From assembly GCF_023283845.1 (NCBI RefSeq), contig NZ_JAKILC010000001.1, positions 434,001-498,000 on the forward strand: a stretch of DNA of 64,000 bases, written 5' to 3'. Both the position numbers and the translations under genes were made by a program. The notes beneath the pieces were generated by a model. That model was given only the letters and a program-made list of their open reading frames with translations, was not told the DNA's origin and did not search any database. How positions within the stretch are numbered: the first letter of the stretch is position 1; each line of letters begins with the position of its first letter. This DNA comes from Shewanella marinintestina (GTDB lineage: Bacteria > Pseudomonadota > Gammaproteobacteria > Enterobacterales > Shewanellaceae). Shown in pieces: positions 1 to 8,949 of this stretch.

Positions 1-957
1 GACGATATTATTGGCGTACTCAGTTAAACCGTAGTTCATTGAGTTGTTGCTTTGGCTACGCGTACCGTCGTAATCAACCGCTAAACCACCACCAACGTCA
101 AAACACTTAACACTTGCGCCAAGCTTCATCAATTCACAGTAGAAACGACCCGCTTCGCTTACGCCTTGGCGGATATCACGAATATTGGCAATTTGCGAAC
201 CTAAGTGGAAATGCAGCAACTCTAAAGACTCAAGCATATCTTCTTGCTTAAGCGAGTTAATCACTTGAAGAACTTGAGCCGCGCTCAAGCCAAACTTAGA
301 CTTTTCACCACCACTTGCTTGCCACTTGCCTTTACCTTGGAAAGCCAAACGAACGCGCAGACCTAAACGTGGTTTAACACCAAGCTCTTTAGCTTGCTCA
401 AGTACCACTTTTAGCTCTGACATCTTTTCAAGCACGATGTAAACTTTATGGCCAAGCTTCTCGCCAATTAATGCAAGGCGAATATATTCTTTATCTTTGT
501 AACCATTACAAATGATAACCGAACTCGCCTTTTGCGCCATCGCAAGCACAGCCATTAATTCAGGCTTACTACCCGCTTCGAGACCAAGTTGCGGCACTTC
601 TTTTTCAACTTGACTGGCTAGGATCTCTTCAACAACCGTCTGTTGTTGATTTACTTTAATAGGATAAACCAGCAAATAATCAGATTCGTATTGGTACTTT
701 TGAATCGCCTGATTAAATGCCTGGCACAGGCTATTTACTCTATGATGTAAAATTTGTGGGAAACGCACTAATACGGGTAAAGCCACGCCTGACTTAACCA
801 TATCTTTAGCCATTTCATTTAAACCAATGGTACAGTCTGGTCGACTTGGATCAGGTGACACTGTCACTTCACCATTGTCGCTAATGCCGTAAAGTCCTTG
901 GCTCCAGTGATTTACGTTATAACTTGCGCGTGCATCATCAATAGACCAATTGCTCAT
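1..957 (-). CDS. speA: Biosynthetic arginine decarboxylase, N-terminal 319 residues (gene runs off the left edge)
   Basis: PLP-dependent enzyme that decarboxylates arginine to agmatine, the first step of the agmatine route to putrescine. The visible part is the N-terminal half of the alanine-racemase-fold barrel. The PLP-binding lysine lies in the motif YPIKVNQQ at about residue 101. HFHLGSQ and the glycine-rich [10 protein letters not shown] follow, both typical of SpeA. The ATG at 955-957 gives the usual start [10 protein letters not shown]. The family is normally around 630 residues, so about half is missing to the left. It diverges from the S1-domain gene across a 627-base gap. Identification is firm; regulation cannot be read from the sequence. 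Confidence 0.95.
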   Translation of the reverse strand, partial: MSNWSIDDARASYNVNHWSQGLYGISDNGEVTVSPDPSRPDCTIGLNEMAKDMVKSGVALPVLVRFPQILHHRVNSLCQAFNQAIQKYQYESDYLLVYPIKVNQQQTVVEEILASQVEKEVPQLGLEAGSKPELMAVLAMAQKASSVIICNGYKDKEYIRLALIGEKLGHKVYIVLEKMSELKVVLEQAKELGVKPRLGLRVRLAFQGKGKWQASGGEKSKFGLSAAQVLQVINSLKQEDMLESLELLHFHLGSQIANIRDIRQGVSEAGRFYCELMKLGASVKCFDVGGGLAVDYDGTRSQSNNSMNYGLTEYANNIV

Positions 958-1584
958 ATTTGTCCTAACCTGTCTATTTAACTCAAATAAGTTGACCGCC
1001 CCTAGTTGGCTAGAGTCAACTTGCGATTGTTTAAATCAATAATTATTTACTGATAAAAGTACAAACTATTCAAATGCATACTCAGAAACAGTCTTACTGC
1101 CTATACAAGCAAGCATTCGGCATAAAAAAAGTGTCTCTTCAAACCAAAGAGTCTTCAAGTTTTTATGGTATGACTTAAATCTATGCCTTTAAAGCCAGCA
1201 TGTAAAATCCAATCCATAAAAAATCTATTTGTTTGCTTAAATACGACTTAATTGATGTAGGTTACTCCCCACCAACACTAAGTAGACAAACAAACCACTA
1301 ATCTCTCGAAATTTTTGCGGCGCAATTAAACCTTGAGATACACAAGATTGCAAGACTCAATAGACCAATAATTGCTAATTAACCAAGATATCATTATCAC
1401 CATACAATAGGGTGATAACAATACGTACCCTTTCGAGCCTAAATAGTGATAATTAACGCCATTTTATTACAGTAAAGGCCATATTGATGCGGCATAAGTT
1501 TGAATGGGCTAAAGCATATTGAAATGATTTCCACTATAATCGCTGCTGAAATTAATCGTTACTGTCTTTAAAGTAGAGAACATC
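958..1584. other. Intergenic region between divergent speA and S1-protein gene
   Basis: A 627-base gene-free stretch that must hold the promoters of both flanking genes. I see no convincing open reading frame or RNA gene. The one clear structure is an 8-base inverted repeat at 1394-1418, listed separately. The rest is AT-rich without strong terminators. Confidence 0.6.
1394..1418. promoter_or_regulatory. Inverted repeat TTATCACC-N9-GGTGATAA, possible operator
   Basis: TTATCACC (1394-1401) and GGTGATAA (1411-1418) are perfect reverse complements separated by nine bases. No T-run follows, so it is not a classical terminator. It lies about 170 bases before the S1-protein gene and 440 before speA, so either could be its target. 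The binding protein is unknown. Confidence 0.35.
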
Positions 1585-2418
1585 ATGATCCAGATAGGTA
1601 AAACCTGTAAGCTCGAAGTCGTCAAACAAGTTGATTTTGGTGTCTATTTAGACGCTAAAGAGATGGGCCAGGTCCTCCTTCCGCGTAAAGCTGTGCCGAA
1701 GGAATGCCAAGTTGGCGATATGGTTAATGTGTTTCTCTATTTAGATTCAGAAGACATGATCATTGCAACGACTAAACGTCCTTATGCTCAAGTCGGTCAA
1801 TTTGCTTATTTAGAAGCAAAAGAAAACGGTCCATATGGCGCCTTTTTAGACTGGGGCTTAGAAAAAGACTTGTTATTGCCTTTCGGTGAGCAACACCGAG
1901 ACATCGAGGTAGGTAAATCTTACTTGGTTTACATCTATACTAGCCATGTCGATGACCGCATTGTTGCATCAGCTAAGGTCGATAAGTTCCTTGATTTAAC
2001 AGAGCCTAAATTCCGCAATGATGAAGAAGTGAATCTAATTATTGGTGGCTCAACCGATCTTGGTTACAAAGCCATTATCAACAATACCCACTGGGGCGTA
2101 TTGTACAAAAATGAAGTGTATACACGTTTAAGCTTTGGCCAAAAGCTAAAAGGCTTTATTAAGCGTATGCGCAGCGACGGTAAGATTGACCTTATCTTAC
2201 AAAAAGGCGCAAAAGAAGAGCTTGATAAGCACTCAGTAACGATAATGATCAAACTTAAACAAGCCGGTGGTTTCTTACCACTCAATGACAAAACCGATGC
2301 AGAAGTCATCTACTCACAATTATCGATGAGTAAGAAAGCCTTTAAAAAGAGTATTGGTGGCCTTTATAAGAATAAACAGATCACTATTTCCCCTGATGGG
2401 ATCCGTCTAGAGGATTAA
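1585..2418 (+). CDS. S1-domain RNA-binding protein of the CvfB/YitL family
   Basis: Predicted cytoplasmic RNA-binding protein of 277 residues. It has an array of S1-like OB folds: one around residues 1-63, one around 65-135 and a weaker one around 140-210. A C-terminal segment of about 60 residues fits the winged-helix domain of the CvfB family. Family members bind RNA and influence expression of many genes, but no precise reaction is known. Start ATG at 1585 is preceded by an AG-rich ribosome site. It stands alone, with a terminator hairpin before the next gene. Family placement is good; the biological role in this organism is unknown. Confidence 0.85.
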   Translation: MIQIGKTCKLEVVKQVDFGVYLDAKEMGQVLLPRKAVPKECQVGDMVNVFLYLDSEDMIIATTKRPYAQVGQFAYLEAKENGPYGAFLDWGLEKDLLLPFGEQHRDIEVGKSYLVYIYTSHVDDRIVASAKVDKFLDLTEPKFRNDEEVNLIIGGSTDLGYKAIINNTHWGVLYKNEVYTRLSFGQKLKGFIKRMRSDGKIDLILQKGAKEELDKHSVTIMIKLKQAGGFLPLNDKTDAEVIYSQLSMSKKAFKKSIGGLYKNKQITISPDGIRLED

Positions 2419-2485
2419 TAAATTTGGCTATACTGCTTGTAAAACAAGCTATTACCTAGCTAAACCTTAGATACTCTCTTGCATT

Positions 2486-2523
2486 AAAGCATGGCTCTGT
2501 TATAACAAAGTCATGCTTTTTTC
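2486..2523 (+). terminator. Rho-independent terminator after the S1-protein gene
   Basis: AAAGCATG and CATGCTTT form an 8-bp stem followed by a run of T. It lies 68 bases after the stop codon and just before yceH. Confidence 0.7.
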
Positions 2524-2536
2524 TTAAGAGGTTATT

Positions 2537-3229
2537 ATGGAACTGACTTTACACGAAGCTCGCGTCATTGGTGTGTTACTTGAAAAAGAGATCACCACAC
2601 CAGAGCAATATCCCCTTTCTTTAAACAGTTTAACCTCTGGCTGTAATCAAAAAACCAGTCGAGAGCCAGTCCTAAGCCTCAGTGAGTCAGAGGTACAAAA
2701 CACCTTAGACAGCCTAAGCAAAAAAAGACTGATTTCAGAGCAATCTGGTTTTGGCAGCCGTGTCGTCAAATATAAACACCGTTTTTGCAATACTGAGTTT
2801 AGCGATCTGCAACTTAAATCGTCAGAACTTGCTGTGATTTGTTTATTACTGCTGCGAGGTCCACAAACCCCCGGTGAACTCAGAACACGTAGCAACCGTT
2901 TACATGAGTTTAATGATGTCAGTGAAGCTGAAGCAACATTACATGACTTACAAAGACGAGAGTCTCCATTAGTGATGTTGCTAGCAAAAGAACCAGGTAA
3001 ACGCGAAGCTCGCTATCGTCAGTTATTTACTCCCGTTAATGCAGATGAGCAAAACCCTCCCTCTCAACACAGCCTTGATAATTTTACTGCACAACAATCG
3101 ACACCGAGCCCTGCATCAACAGCAACTGATACCGCTCAAGAGAGTAATACAGCACTAGAAGATCGAGTCAGTAAACTCGAACTTGAATTAGCCGAATTAA
3201 AAGCGCAGCTTGCAGACTTGCTAGAGTAA
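2537..3229 (+). CDS. yceH: YceH family protein (DUF480/UPF0502)
   Basis: 230 residues. The N-terminal 160 or so match the YceH family (start [18 protein letters not shown], then [12 protein letters not shown] and [15 protein letters not shown]), which folds as two winged-helix domains. The function is not established. After a low-complexity Ser/Thr/Gln linker (about 175-205) the protein ends in a heptad-rich helix, [18 protein letters not shown], likely a short coiled coil for self-association. The start ATG at 2537 has the ribosome site AAGAGG. It appears to be its own unit, 123 bases before the ABC transporter genes. Confidence 0.88.
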   Translation: MELTLHEARVIGVLLEKEITTPEQYPLSLNSLTSGCNQKTSREPVLSLSESEVQNTLDSLSKKRLISEQSGFGSRVVKYKHRFCNTEFSDLQLKSSELAVICLLLLRGPQTPGELRTRSNRLHEFNDVSEAEATLHDLQRRESPLVMLLAKEPGKREARYRQLFTPVNADEQNPPSQHSLDNFTAQQSTPSPASTATDTAQESNTALEDRVSKLELELAELKAQLADLLE

Positions 3230-3352
3230 AAGTCGATTACCTATTCACATTATGAATTATTGCTAATGTTTCGCATCAACTTAGGGTTAACGCTGAGTTC
3301 CAATCAGTGTTAACCTATTTGCAATCTTTGTATTTAAAACTAAGGGATCCTT

Positions 3353-4201
3353 TTGGAACACACTCCCCAAAAAACAGCCCCCAAAAATAGCATGCCGCGT
3401 AACACTCTGTTGCTCGCGCAGTTTGAAGTCAAAAAAATGCTATTTAATCCTCGTGGTCTAGTCGCACTCGCTGCATTTGCCTTAGTCTGGTTACTAATTT
3501 TACTCTACCCCATTAGCAGTGCATCAAGCTTTTTGATTAACCCGGACTTTAGAGGGATTATAGAAGGCATATTTGGCCCTGACGCTGTCAGTGAGCTATT
3601 TAAATGGCCTGTTGCAGAGCTGGCAGTTTACTGGATTGCCGCGTTATATATCTTCCCTCTTTTTAGTATATTTGTATCTGCAGATCAGTTTGCAACCGAC
3701 AAATCACGAGGAACATTTCGATTTTTAACGTTAAGAGTAGGTAGAGACAGTCTGTTTTTCGGCAGATTTTTAGGCCATATAGCCCTGCAAAGCATACTCG
3801 TATGCCTAACTGTCATCGCTACTATTTTACTGGCAGCAAATAGAGACATGAGTCTATTACTACCGGCTTTAATCTCTGGGCTAATTGTGACTTTAAATTT
3901 AATTATCGTGCTACTACCGTACACCGCATTAATGGCTATTTTGTCCCTATATGCCAGTTCTGCACGCCAAGCAACTATCTATGCGATTCTGGTATGGGCT
4001 GCAATGTCGATAAGCATCGCCATTATCAATAATTATTTGCCAATCATTAGTGAGTTAAAATGGATCCTACCTGGCTCGCAGATCTCATTGATGATAAATA
4101 CCCAAGGCTTACAAACCTTTATGTATGCACCTGTGGCATTAGTTCAAGCTGGCATACTGTTATTTTTAGGCAAAGTGTATATCAATAGGAGCGCACTATG
4201 A
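3353..4201 (+). CDS. ABC-2 type transporter permease subunit
   Basis: 282-residue integral membrane protein with about six hydrophobic segments (near residues 35-55, 90-110, 140-162, 170-195, 205-228 and 255-275). This is the layout of ABC-2 family export permeases. The TTG at 3353 sits about seven bases after AAGGGA and gives MEHTPQKT; an internal ATG at 3392 (MPRNTLLL) is the alternative start. Its last four bases overlap the ATPase gene start (ATGA), so the two are translationally coupled and form one exporter. The substrate cannot be told from sequence. No extra periplasmic or substrate-binding gene is nearby, which fits export rather than uptake. Confidence 0.8.
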   Translation: MEHTPQKTAPKNSMPRNTLLLAQFEVKKMLFNPRGLVALAAFALVWLLILLYPISSASSFLINPDFRGIIEGIFGPDAVSELFKWPVAELAVYWIAALYIFPLFSIFVSADQFATDKSRGTFRFLTLRVGRDSLFFGRFLGHIALQSILVCLTVIATILLAANRDMSLLLPALISGLIVTLNLIIVLLPYTALMAILSLYASSARQATIYAILVWAAMSISIAIINNYLPIISELKWILPGSQISLMINTQGLQTFMYAPVALVQAGILLFLGKVYINRSAL

Positions 4202-5097
4202 GTTTAGTTAACTGCAAAGGGTTATCTAAATCCTATGGCGATAAAAAAGCCTTATCTCAGGTTGATATAACGCTCAATGCTGGCAGCCCTATCGCTTTAG
4301 TAGGTCCAAATGGCGCCGGTAAAACGACTCTTTTTAGCTTATTGTGTGGTTATATCACACCGTCATCAGGTGAAGTGAGTTTACTTGGCCATAAACCAGG
4401 CTCAGCGGAACTACTAGGGCGTATAGCTTCGCTACCGCAAGATGCTTCTCTTGACCCTAACCTCGATGTTCTAACCCAATTGACTTTCTTTGGCACCTTG
4501 CAAGGATACAATCGTAAAAATGCTCAAGCCGAAGCGATACGTGTACTTAACTTGGTTGATTTAGCTGATAGCGCTAAACAAAAACCTAGAGCACTTAGTC
4601 ATGGTATGGCGAAGAGAGTAGCAATTGCACAGGCATTGATGGGTTCTCCTGAGCTGGTACTACTCGATGAACCTACTGCAGGCTTAGATCCTGCAAATGC
4701 CAAGAAAATTCGTGAGTTAGTCAAATCTCTTGCTGGTACTACAACATTTATTATTAGTTCGCACAATTTAGATGAACTAGAAAAACTGTGTGATCAAGTG
4801 CTTTACCTTGAGCACGGACAGCTGCGTCAGTCTGTATCTATGGCTGAGTCCCAGCATGACGACTATATCACGCTAACAATGCAGGGCTGTGAATCAACGT
4901 CTCTTATTGAGGCAGTACTAAAGCTTGCCGACATTAGTTCAATCGAGGAGCGTCAAGCTAATCAGTTCCTGATTAAGCACAATAGCGCTGAAAGCTACGC
5001 AATTGAAATCTCGCTACTAACACTATTTAAAGAAAGAAACTGGCAATATAAAGCGATATTGAAAGGTAGAACCTTAGAAGAAAAACTCTTTTCTTAA
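4198..5097 (+). CDS. ABC transporter ATP-binding protein
   Basis: 299-residue ATPase that powers the membrane subunit encoded just upstream. All catalytic signatures are present: Walker A GPNGAGKTT (about residues 37-45), an LSHGMAKR signature, Walker B LVLLDEPTAGLDP and the switch histidine in SSHNLDE. The C-terminal 80 residues beyond the ATPase core resemble the accessory region of ABC-2 exporter ATPases such as the CcmA/NatA types. It overlaps the permease by four bases and is followed by a strong terminator, so the pair is a complete two-gene operon. Substrate unknown; drug, lipid or polysaccharide export are all possible. Confidence 0.9.
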   Translation: MSLVNCKGLSKSYGDKKALSQVDITLNAGSPIALVGPNGAGKTTLFSLLCGYITPSSGEVSLLGHKPGSAELLGRIASLPQDASLDPNLDVLTQLTFFGTLQGYNRKNAQAEAIRVLNLVDLADSAKQKPRALSHGMAKRVAIAQALMGSPELVLLDEPTAGLDPANAKKIRELVKSLAGTTTFIISSHNLDELEKLCDQVLYLEHGQLRQSVSMAESQHDDYITLTMQGCESTSLIEAVLKLADISSIEERQANQFLIKHNSAESYAIEISLLTLFKERNWQYKAILKGRTLEEKLFS

Positions 5098-5130
5098 TCA
5101 TCATTACACTAGTTAAATAATTAAACTTAA

Positions 5131-5157
5131 AACGGCGCAAATAGCGCCGTTTTTTAT
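5131..5157 (+). terminator. Terminator of the ABC transporter operon
   Basis: ACGGCGC and GCGCCGT form a GC-rich stem with a five-base loop, followed by seven T. It starts about 34 bases after the ATPase stop codon. Confidence 0.85.
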
Positions 5158-5684
5158 ACAAGTTAACTCAAAAAAGATTCGTTAATCGGATAGAATTTCT
5201 TGCCTAAGTGGATAATTTAATAGCAAGCTCAGCTAGTCTAGAGTAAGCCTTGATTTATACTTTCCACCTGCCGTATTAGCAACAATCAAAATATTATCGC
5301 TTTTAAAGCTCCCCTTCTATCAAATAATGCAGTACAAGAAAGTTGCAGCACAAAAAACATGCACACTAAATTACCAGCCAACATTCCATAGAATATACAA
5401 ATTTACATTGACCAAAGTCACAAGGCTGCAACCATAAAGCAGGCATATATCCGCTAGCAAAAACTAAATAAACAAACCATTTAACCAAAAACTAGAACAT
5501 AGATTTACGTCAAGACAGTATTTTTATCTTTAACAATATACTGAATAGGCTGGCTTTCCAAAGCAAGGGGTTGTGAAGCAGCTTGAAAGAGGGGGGGGTA
5601 TGATGTTACGACTAAACAGCCATATCTAGCAGTGTTCGGTGATACGACAAAATGACTGACGAAAATAATTTACCGTTTTAAAAC
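5158..5684. other. Gene-free AT-rich spacer
   Basis: About 530 bases between two terminators that face each other (ABC operon and cold-shock gene). I find no coding region with plausible composition. A run of eight G at 5591-5598 is followed directly by ATGATG and a nine-codon frame ending at 5629; this is too short to call a gene. Confidence 0.5.
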
Positions 5685-5716
5685 GAAAAAAGAGCCGTAG
5701 TAAACTACGGCTCTTC
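5685..5716 (-). terminator. Terminator of the cold-shock gene
   Basis: AGAGCCGTAG and CTACGGCTCT make a perfect 10-bp stem with a TAAA loop. Read on the minus strand it ends in a run of T, 43 bases after the csp stop codon. Confidence 0.85.
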
Positions 5717-5757
5717 GAAATTCTGTGTGATTAGCTAGTGCTAATCAAGCTGGTAAC

Positions 5758-5964
5758 TTAAACTACAGTTACGTTCTCAGCTTGTGGGCCTTTTTGACCT
5801 TGAGTAACAGTAAACTGAACTTTTTGACCTTCGTCAAGAGTTTTGAAACCGTCAGAGTTGATAGCGCGGAAGTGTACGAATACGTCTGGACCAGACTCTT
5901 GCTCGATAAATCCGAAACCTTTATCAGAGTTGAACCACTTAACAACGCCAGTAACTTGAGACAT
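5758..5964 (-). CDS. Cold-shock protein, CspA family
   Basis: 68-residue single-domain OB-fold protein that binds single-stranded RNA/DNA and acts as an RNA chaperone. Both RNA-binding motifs are intact: [12 protein letters not shown] (RNP1, residues 9-20) and VFVHF (RNP2, 28-32). It has the usual CspA length. The promoter and a leader of about 130 bases upstream match the pattern of cold-induced csp genes. The gene is monocistronic with its own terminator. Which CspA paralogue it is cannot be decided, so no symbol is given; the clpS-linked cspD is a separate gene at 62474. Confidence 0.95.
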   Translation of the reverse strand: MSQVTGVVKWFNSDKGFGFIEQESGPDVFVHFRAINSDGFKTLDEGQKVQFTVTQGQKGPQAENVTVV

Positions 5965-6127
5965 AATATTGAATCCTGTAAATATAAATTAAAGCCTTAA
6001 CGGCGGTAAAGCTGGAAAATGCCGGTTTACTTAATGTTAACAGGACGAACATTGTCGTATTGAACACATAAAAATAAGCCTAACCTTCAAGCTGCAAACA
6101 CTATAAACCATTCTCATCATAAGTCAA
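5965..6127 (-). promoter_or_regulatory. Promoter and long 5' leader of the cold-shock gene
   Basis: On the minus strand TTGACT (6122-6127) and TATAGT (6100-6105) are separated by 16 bases, a near-consensus sigma-70 promoter. Transcription should begin near 6093, leaving an untranslated leader of about 130 bases before the ATG at 5964. Long structured leaders of this kind control temperature-dependent translation of CspA mRNAs. That this one does so is inference. Confidence 0.65.
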
Positions 6128-6268
6128 CACTCATTCGTGTCAGAATTTAAGGTGTTTTTACTTATAATTCTACAGCTTGCTAAATGGATCAAAAAATACA
6201 CTTCTGCAAATTAAAACTTACGCGCCTATAACCGCTTAAAAAACAACCAGCAAGCTGTAACCTTTGAT

Positions 6269-7075
6269 TTATAAGGCTCGGAAGACTTCTACTTTAAAAT
6301 CGAGTTCACAGCTTACACCTGATTTAGCTAAGGCTAATTTATTCTCTTCTGTTAATTTCCAGTTATAAGGAGTCATTTGTAAAAAGTGACTAATGTCTGT
6401 TGCATCGGTCAGTGTCAACAACTGCTCAATTCGCTCTTGATGGATCAATTCAAAGCCATCTATCTGCGACGATTCTTGAGTATGCTCTTTCGGATTATCA
6501 TAAATAAGCTCTTTAAGAGCGTAGTGGTGCCTTGGTCCCGCGCAAACGGTAATAAGTGTCCCACCTGATTTAACCACTCTTTTAAGTTCTTTATCTAATG
6601 ACGGCGCATAAATCCGTAGCATAAAATCAAAGCTCTGATCAGGAAATGGCATATCAAACGCACTTGCGACACTAAAACTAATTTTTGGATAACGCTTAGC
6701 GGCATACTTAAGTGCCGACTTACTGATATCAACGCCATAAAGACTGAAGCCGTCTGGCAGACTTTCTACTAGTCGATTCGAGTAATAGCCTTCACCACAA
6801 CCAATATCAACGCCAAAACGTGCATCTAGAGCATACTCATTAGCAAGCTGGTTTACTTTATCGCTTAATACTTGGTAATAGCCTTTATTAAGAAATTCAC
6901 GTCTAGCAAACATCATCTCTTTATTGTCACCTGGATCATTAGACTTCTTTTTCTGAACAGGTAACAGATTAACGTAGCCCTCTTTGGCACAATCAAACCT
7001 ATGGTTGGCAGGACAACACCAAGTCTTATCCGCTTTAGATAATGCTTGCTGACATAAAGGGCAACGGTAAATCAT
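6269..7075 (-). CDS. rlmA: 23S rRNA (guanine(745)-N(1))-methyltransferase
   Basis: 268-residue SAM-dependent methyltransferase of the RlmA/RrmA family, which modifies G745 of 23S rRNA. An N-terminal zinc-binding region (CPLC, a following CCPANH) recognises the RNA hairpin. The SAM-binding motif DIGCGEGYY lies near residue 90, followed by YGVDISKSA. The ATG at 7073-7075 is chosen because GGAG sits seven bases upstream; an upstream TTG at 7087 overlaps that ribosome site. The motif MRIYAPS matches the family's substrate loop. It diverges from sbcB. Confident by overall pattern. Confidence 0.92.
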   Translation of the reverse strand: MIYRCPLCQQALSKADKTWCCPANHRFDCAKEGYVNLLPVQKKKSNDPGDNKEMMFARREFLNKGYYQVLSDKVNQLANEYALDARFGVDIGCGEGYYSNRLVESLPDGFSLYGVDISKSALKYAAKRYPKISFSVASAFDMPFPDQSFDFMLRIYAPSLDKELKRVVKSGGTLITVCAGPRHHYALKELIYDNPKEHTQESSQIDGFELIHQERIEQLLTLTDATDISHFLQMTPYNWKLTEENKLALAKSGVSCELDFKVEVFRAL

Positions 7076-7441
7076 TTCAATCTCCAAACGGCAAAGCCTG
7101 ACGCACGTAATTTAAATAACACGTACAAATATAGTCGGATAATAACCTGTTAGACGTGCAAGCAGAGAACCTACAAAACAATAAGCAAATGCCATTTAAT
7201 CACTCTTACATACAGATCGTTTGAGTCATTTGAGGCCAATAGTTCGCTTAGGGAAATAATGCTTGTTATCACAGGTCTAAAAAGGACGCTTATTCTACTA
7301 CGTCAACCCATTTGGAACCAGCGGATAAAACTGCTGCAAACTCCAGCAAAGTACTTGAGTTGTATTAAGGAAACTAGGACATTCCTATCGAGGCAGTGCT
7401 ATGATGAACTCATTTATTGCTTGTAATAGCCACAACACTTT
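7076..7441. other. Intergenic region between divergent rlmA and sbcB
   Basis: About 366 bases without a credible coding frame. It must hold both promoters. The best candidate for sbcB is the extended -10 TGCTATGAT at 7397-7405, about 36 bases before the start codon; no good -35 accompanies it. Confidence 0.5.
7397..7405 (+). promoter_or_regulatory. Possible extended -10 promoter of sbcB
   Basis: TGC followed by TATGAT is an extended -10 element. The -35 position carries no recognisable hexamer, as is common for extended -10 promoters. Placement 36 bases before the sbcB start is suitable. Confidence 0.4.
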
Positions 7442-8854
7442 ATGTCTATGAATAACCAACCCACCCTCTTCTGGCACGATTATGAAACTTTTGGCGCCAA
7501 CCCAGCCAAAGACAGGCCTTCTCAGTTTGCTGGCGTTCGCACGGATATGGACCTCAATATCATCGGTGAGCCAGAAACCTTTTATTGTAAGGTCGCCAAT
7601 GATTACCTACCGTCACCAGAAGCAATTTTAATCACCGGGATTACTCCGCAACTCGCTAACCTAAAAGGCATGCCAGAAGCCGAGTTTATGAATAAAATTA
7701 ATGGTCTATTCAGTCAGCCAAAAACCTGTGTTGTGGGTTATAACTCGCTACGATTTGACGATGAAGTATCGCGCTATGGTTTTTATCGTAATTTTATCGA
7801 CCCTTATGCCCGTGAGTGGCAAAACGGCAATAGCCGCTGGGACATCATCGATCTCGTGCGTGCTTGTTATGCTTTTAGACCTGAAGGTATCAATTGGCCA
7901 GAAAAAGAAGACGGTTCTCCTAGTTTTAAGTTAGAACAACTCACCGTTGCAAATGGCTTAAGCCATGAAAAAGCCCATGATGCAATGTCTGATGTCTATG
8001 CCACCATCGACATGGCAAAATTGATAAAGTCGGTGCAGCCAAAGCTGTTTGACTATTACTTTAGCTTAAGACAGAAACAAGCAGTATCTAAATTGATTGA
8101 CGTGCTTGATATGAAGCCATTAGTGCATGTTAGCTCCAAGATCAGCGCCTTAAACGGTTGTACAACGATCATCGCCCCCGTTGCTTATCACTCAACCAAT
8201 AAAAATGCGGTGATTTGCGTTAACTTGGCAATGGATATCGCTCCACTCATTGAACTTAGTGTTGATGAAATACGTGAGCGCATGTATACCCGACGCAGTG
8301 ATTTAGCGCCTGATGAACTACCTATTGGTTTAAAACAAATCCACATCAATAAGAGTCCATTCATTGCGCCAGCAAATACATTAACCGATGAAAATGCAGC
8401 CAGACTGGACTTTGATAAAGCCTTTGCAAGAGAACAATATAAGAAGTTAAAACAACATCCTGAGCTTAGAGAAAAACTGGTTGCCGTATTTGATGTTGAA
8501 CACGACGACAGAGCCATTGATGCCGACCAAGCTTTATATAGCGGCGGTTTTTTCAGCTCAGCAGACAAAGCAAAAATTGAAATCATCCGTAACACTCAAC
8601 CAAACAACCTAGCAGCACTTGAGCTTGATTTCGACGATGGACGCCTTGCAGAGATGCTGTACCGTTATCGCGCTCGCAATTACCCTGAAACATTAAGCGA
8701 CTCTGAGCAATATCGCTGGCGTGAGTTCTGCCAAAGCAGATTAAATGATCCTGACTATATTATTCGCCTAGAGAACTTGCTCGAAGAAACAGAGCAAGAC
8801 GAATCTAAGCAAAAATTATTACAAGCTTTGTGTCATTATCTTAGAAGCTTATAG
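7442..8854 (+). CDS. sbcB: Exodeoxyribonuclease I
   Basis: 470-residue 3'-to-5' exonuclease on single-stranded DNA, acting in recombination and mismatch repair. DEDD-type active site: WHDYETFGANP at the N-terminus supplies the first acidic pair (near residues 13-15), YNSLRFDDEV the next and HDAMSDVYAT the last histidine/aspartate. The C-terminal half matches the ExoI SH3-like and helical domains (KSPFIAPANTL, ALYSGGFF). Length equals the family norm. Start at ATG 7442 (MSMNN); an in-frame ATG two codons on is equally possible. Transcribed alone. Confidence 0.96.
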   Translation: MSMNNQPTLFWHDYETFGANPAKDRPSQFAGVRTDMDLNIIGEPETFYCKVANDYLPSPEAILITGITPQLANLKGMPEAEFMNKINGLFSQPKTCVVGYNSLRFDDEVSRYGFYRNFIDPYAREWQNGNSRWDIIDLVRACYAFRPEGINWPEKEDGSPSFKLEQLTVANGLSHEKAHDAMSDVYATIDMAKLIKSVQPKLFDYYFSLRQKQAVSKLIDVLDMKPLVHVSSKISALNGCTTIIAPVAYHSTNKNAVICVNLAMDIAPLIELSVDEIRERMYTRRSDLAPDELPIGLKQIHINKSPFIAPANTLTDENAARLDFDKAFAREQYKKLKQHPELREKLVAVFDVEHDDRAIDADQALYSGGFFSSADKAKIEIIRNTQPNNLAALELDFDDGRLAEMLYRYRARNYPETLSDSEQYRWREFCQSRLNDPDYIIRLENLLEETEQDESKQKLLQALCHYLRSL

Positions 8855-8885
8855 ACTCTCTAAGTAATAAATGAGACCTTTATCG

Positions 8886-8915
8886 CATTCTAGTTGTAAC
8901 AAGATTACTAGAATG
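8886..8915. repeat. Perfect 9-bp inverted repeat between sbcB and cdd
   Basis: CATTCTAGT (8886-8894) and ACTAGAATG (8907-8915) are perfect reverse complements with a 12-base loop. No T-run follows, so it is either a weak sbcB terminator or an operator/leader structure of cdd, whose start codon is 35 bases downstream. Confidence 0.45.
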
Positions 8916-8949
8916 ATATTTCATTAGCGTTAACAAAAGGAAATAGCGT

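Noticed and set aside
5600..5629. Nine-codon frame after the G8 run
   Set aside because: Too short, and no downstream gene that a leader peptide could control.
5782..6000. Plus-strand 72-residue frame opposite the cold-shock gene
   Set aside because: Antisense to a certain csp gene and covers its leader; no ribosome site.
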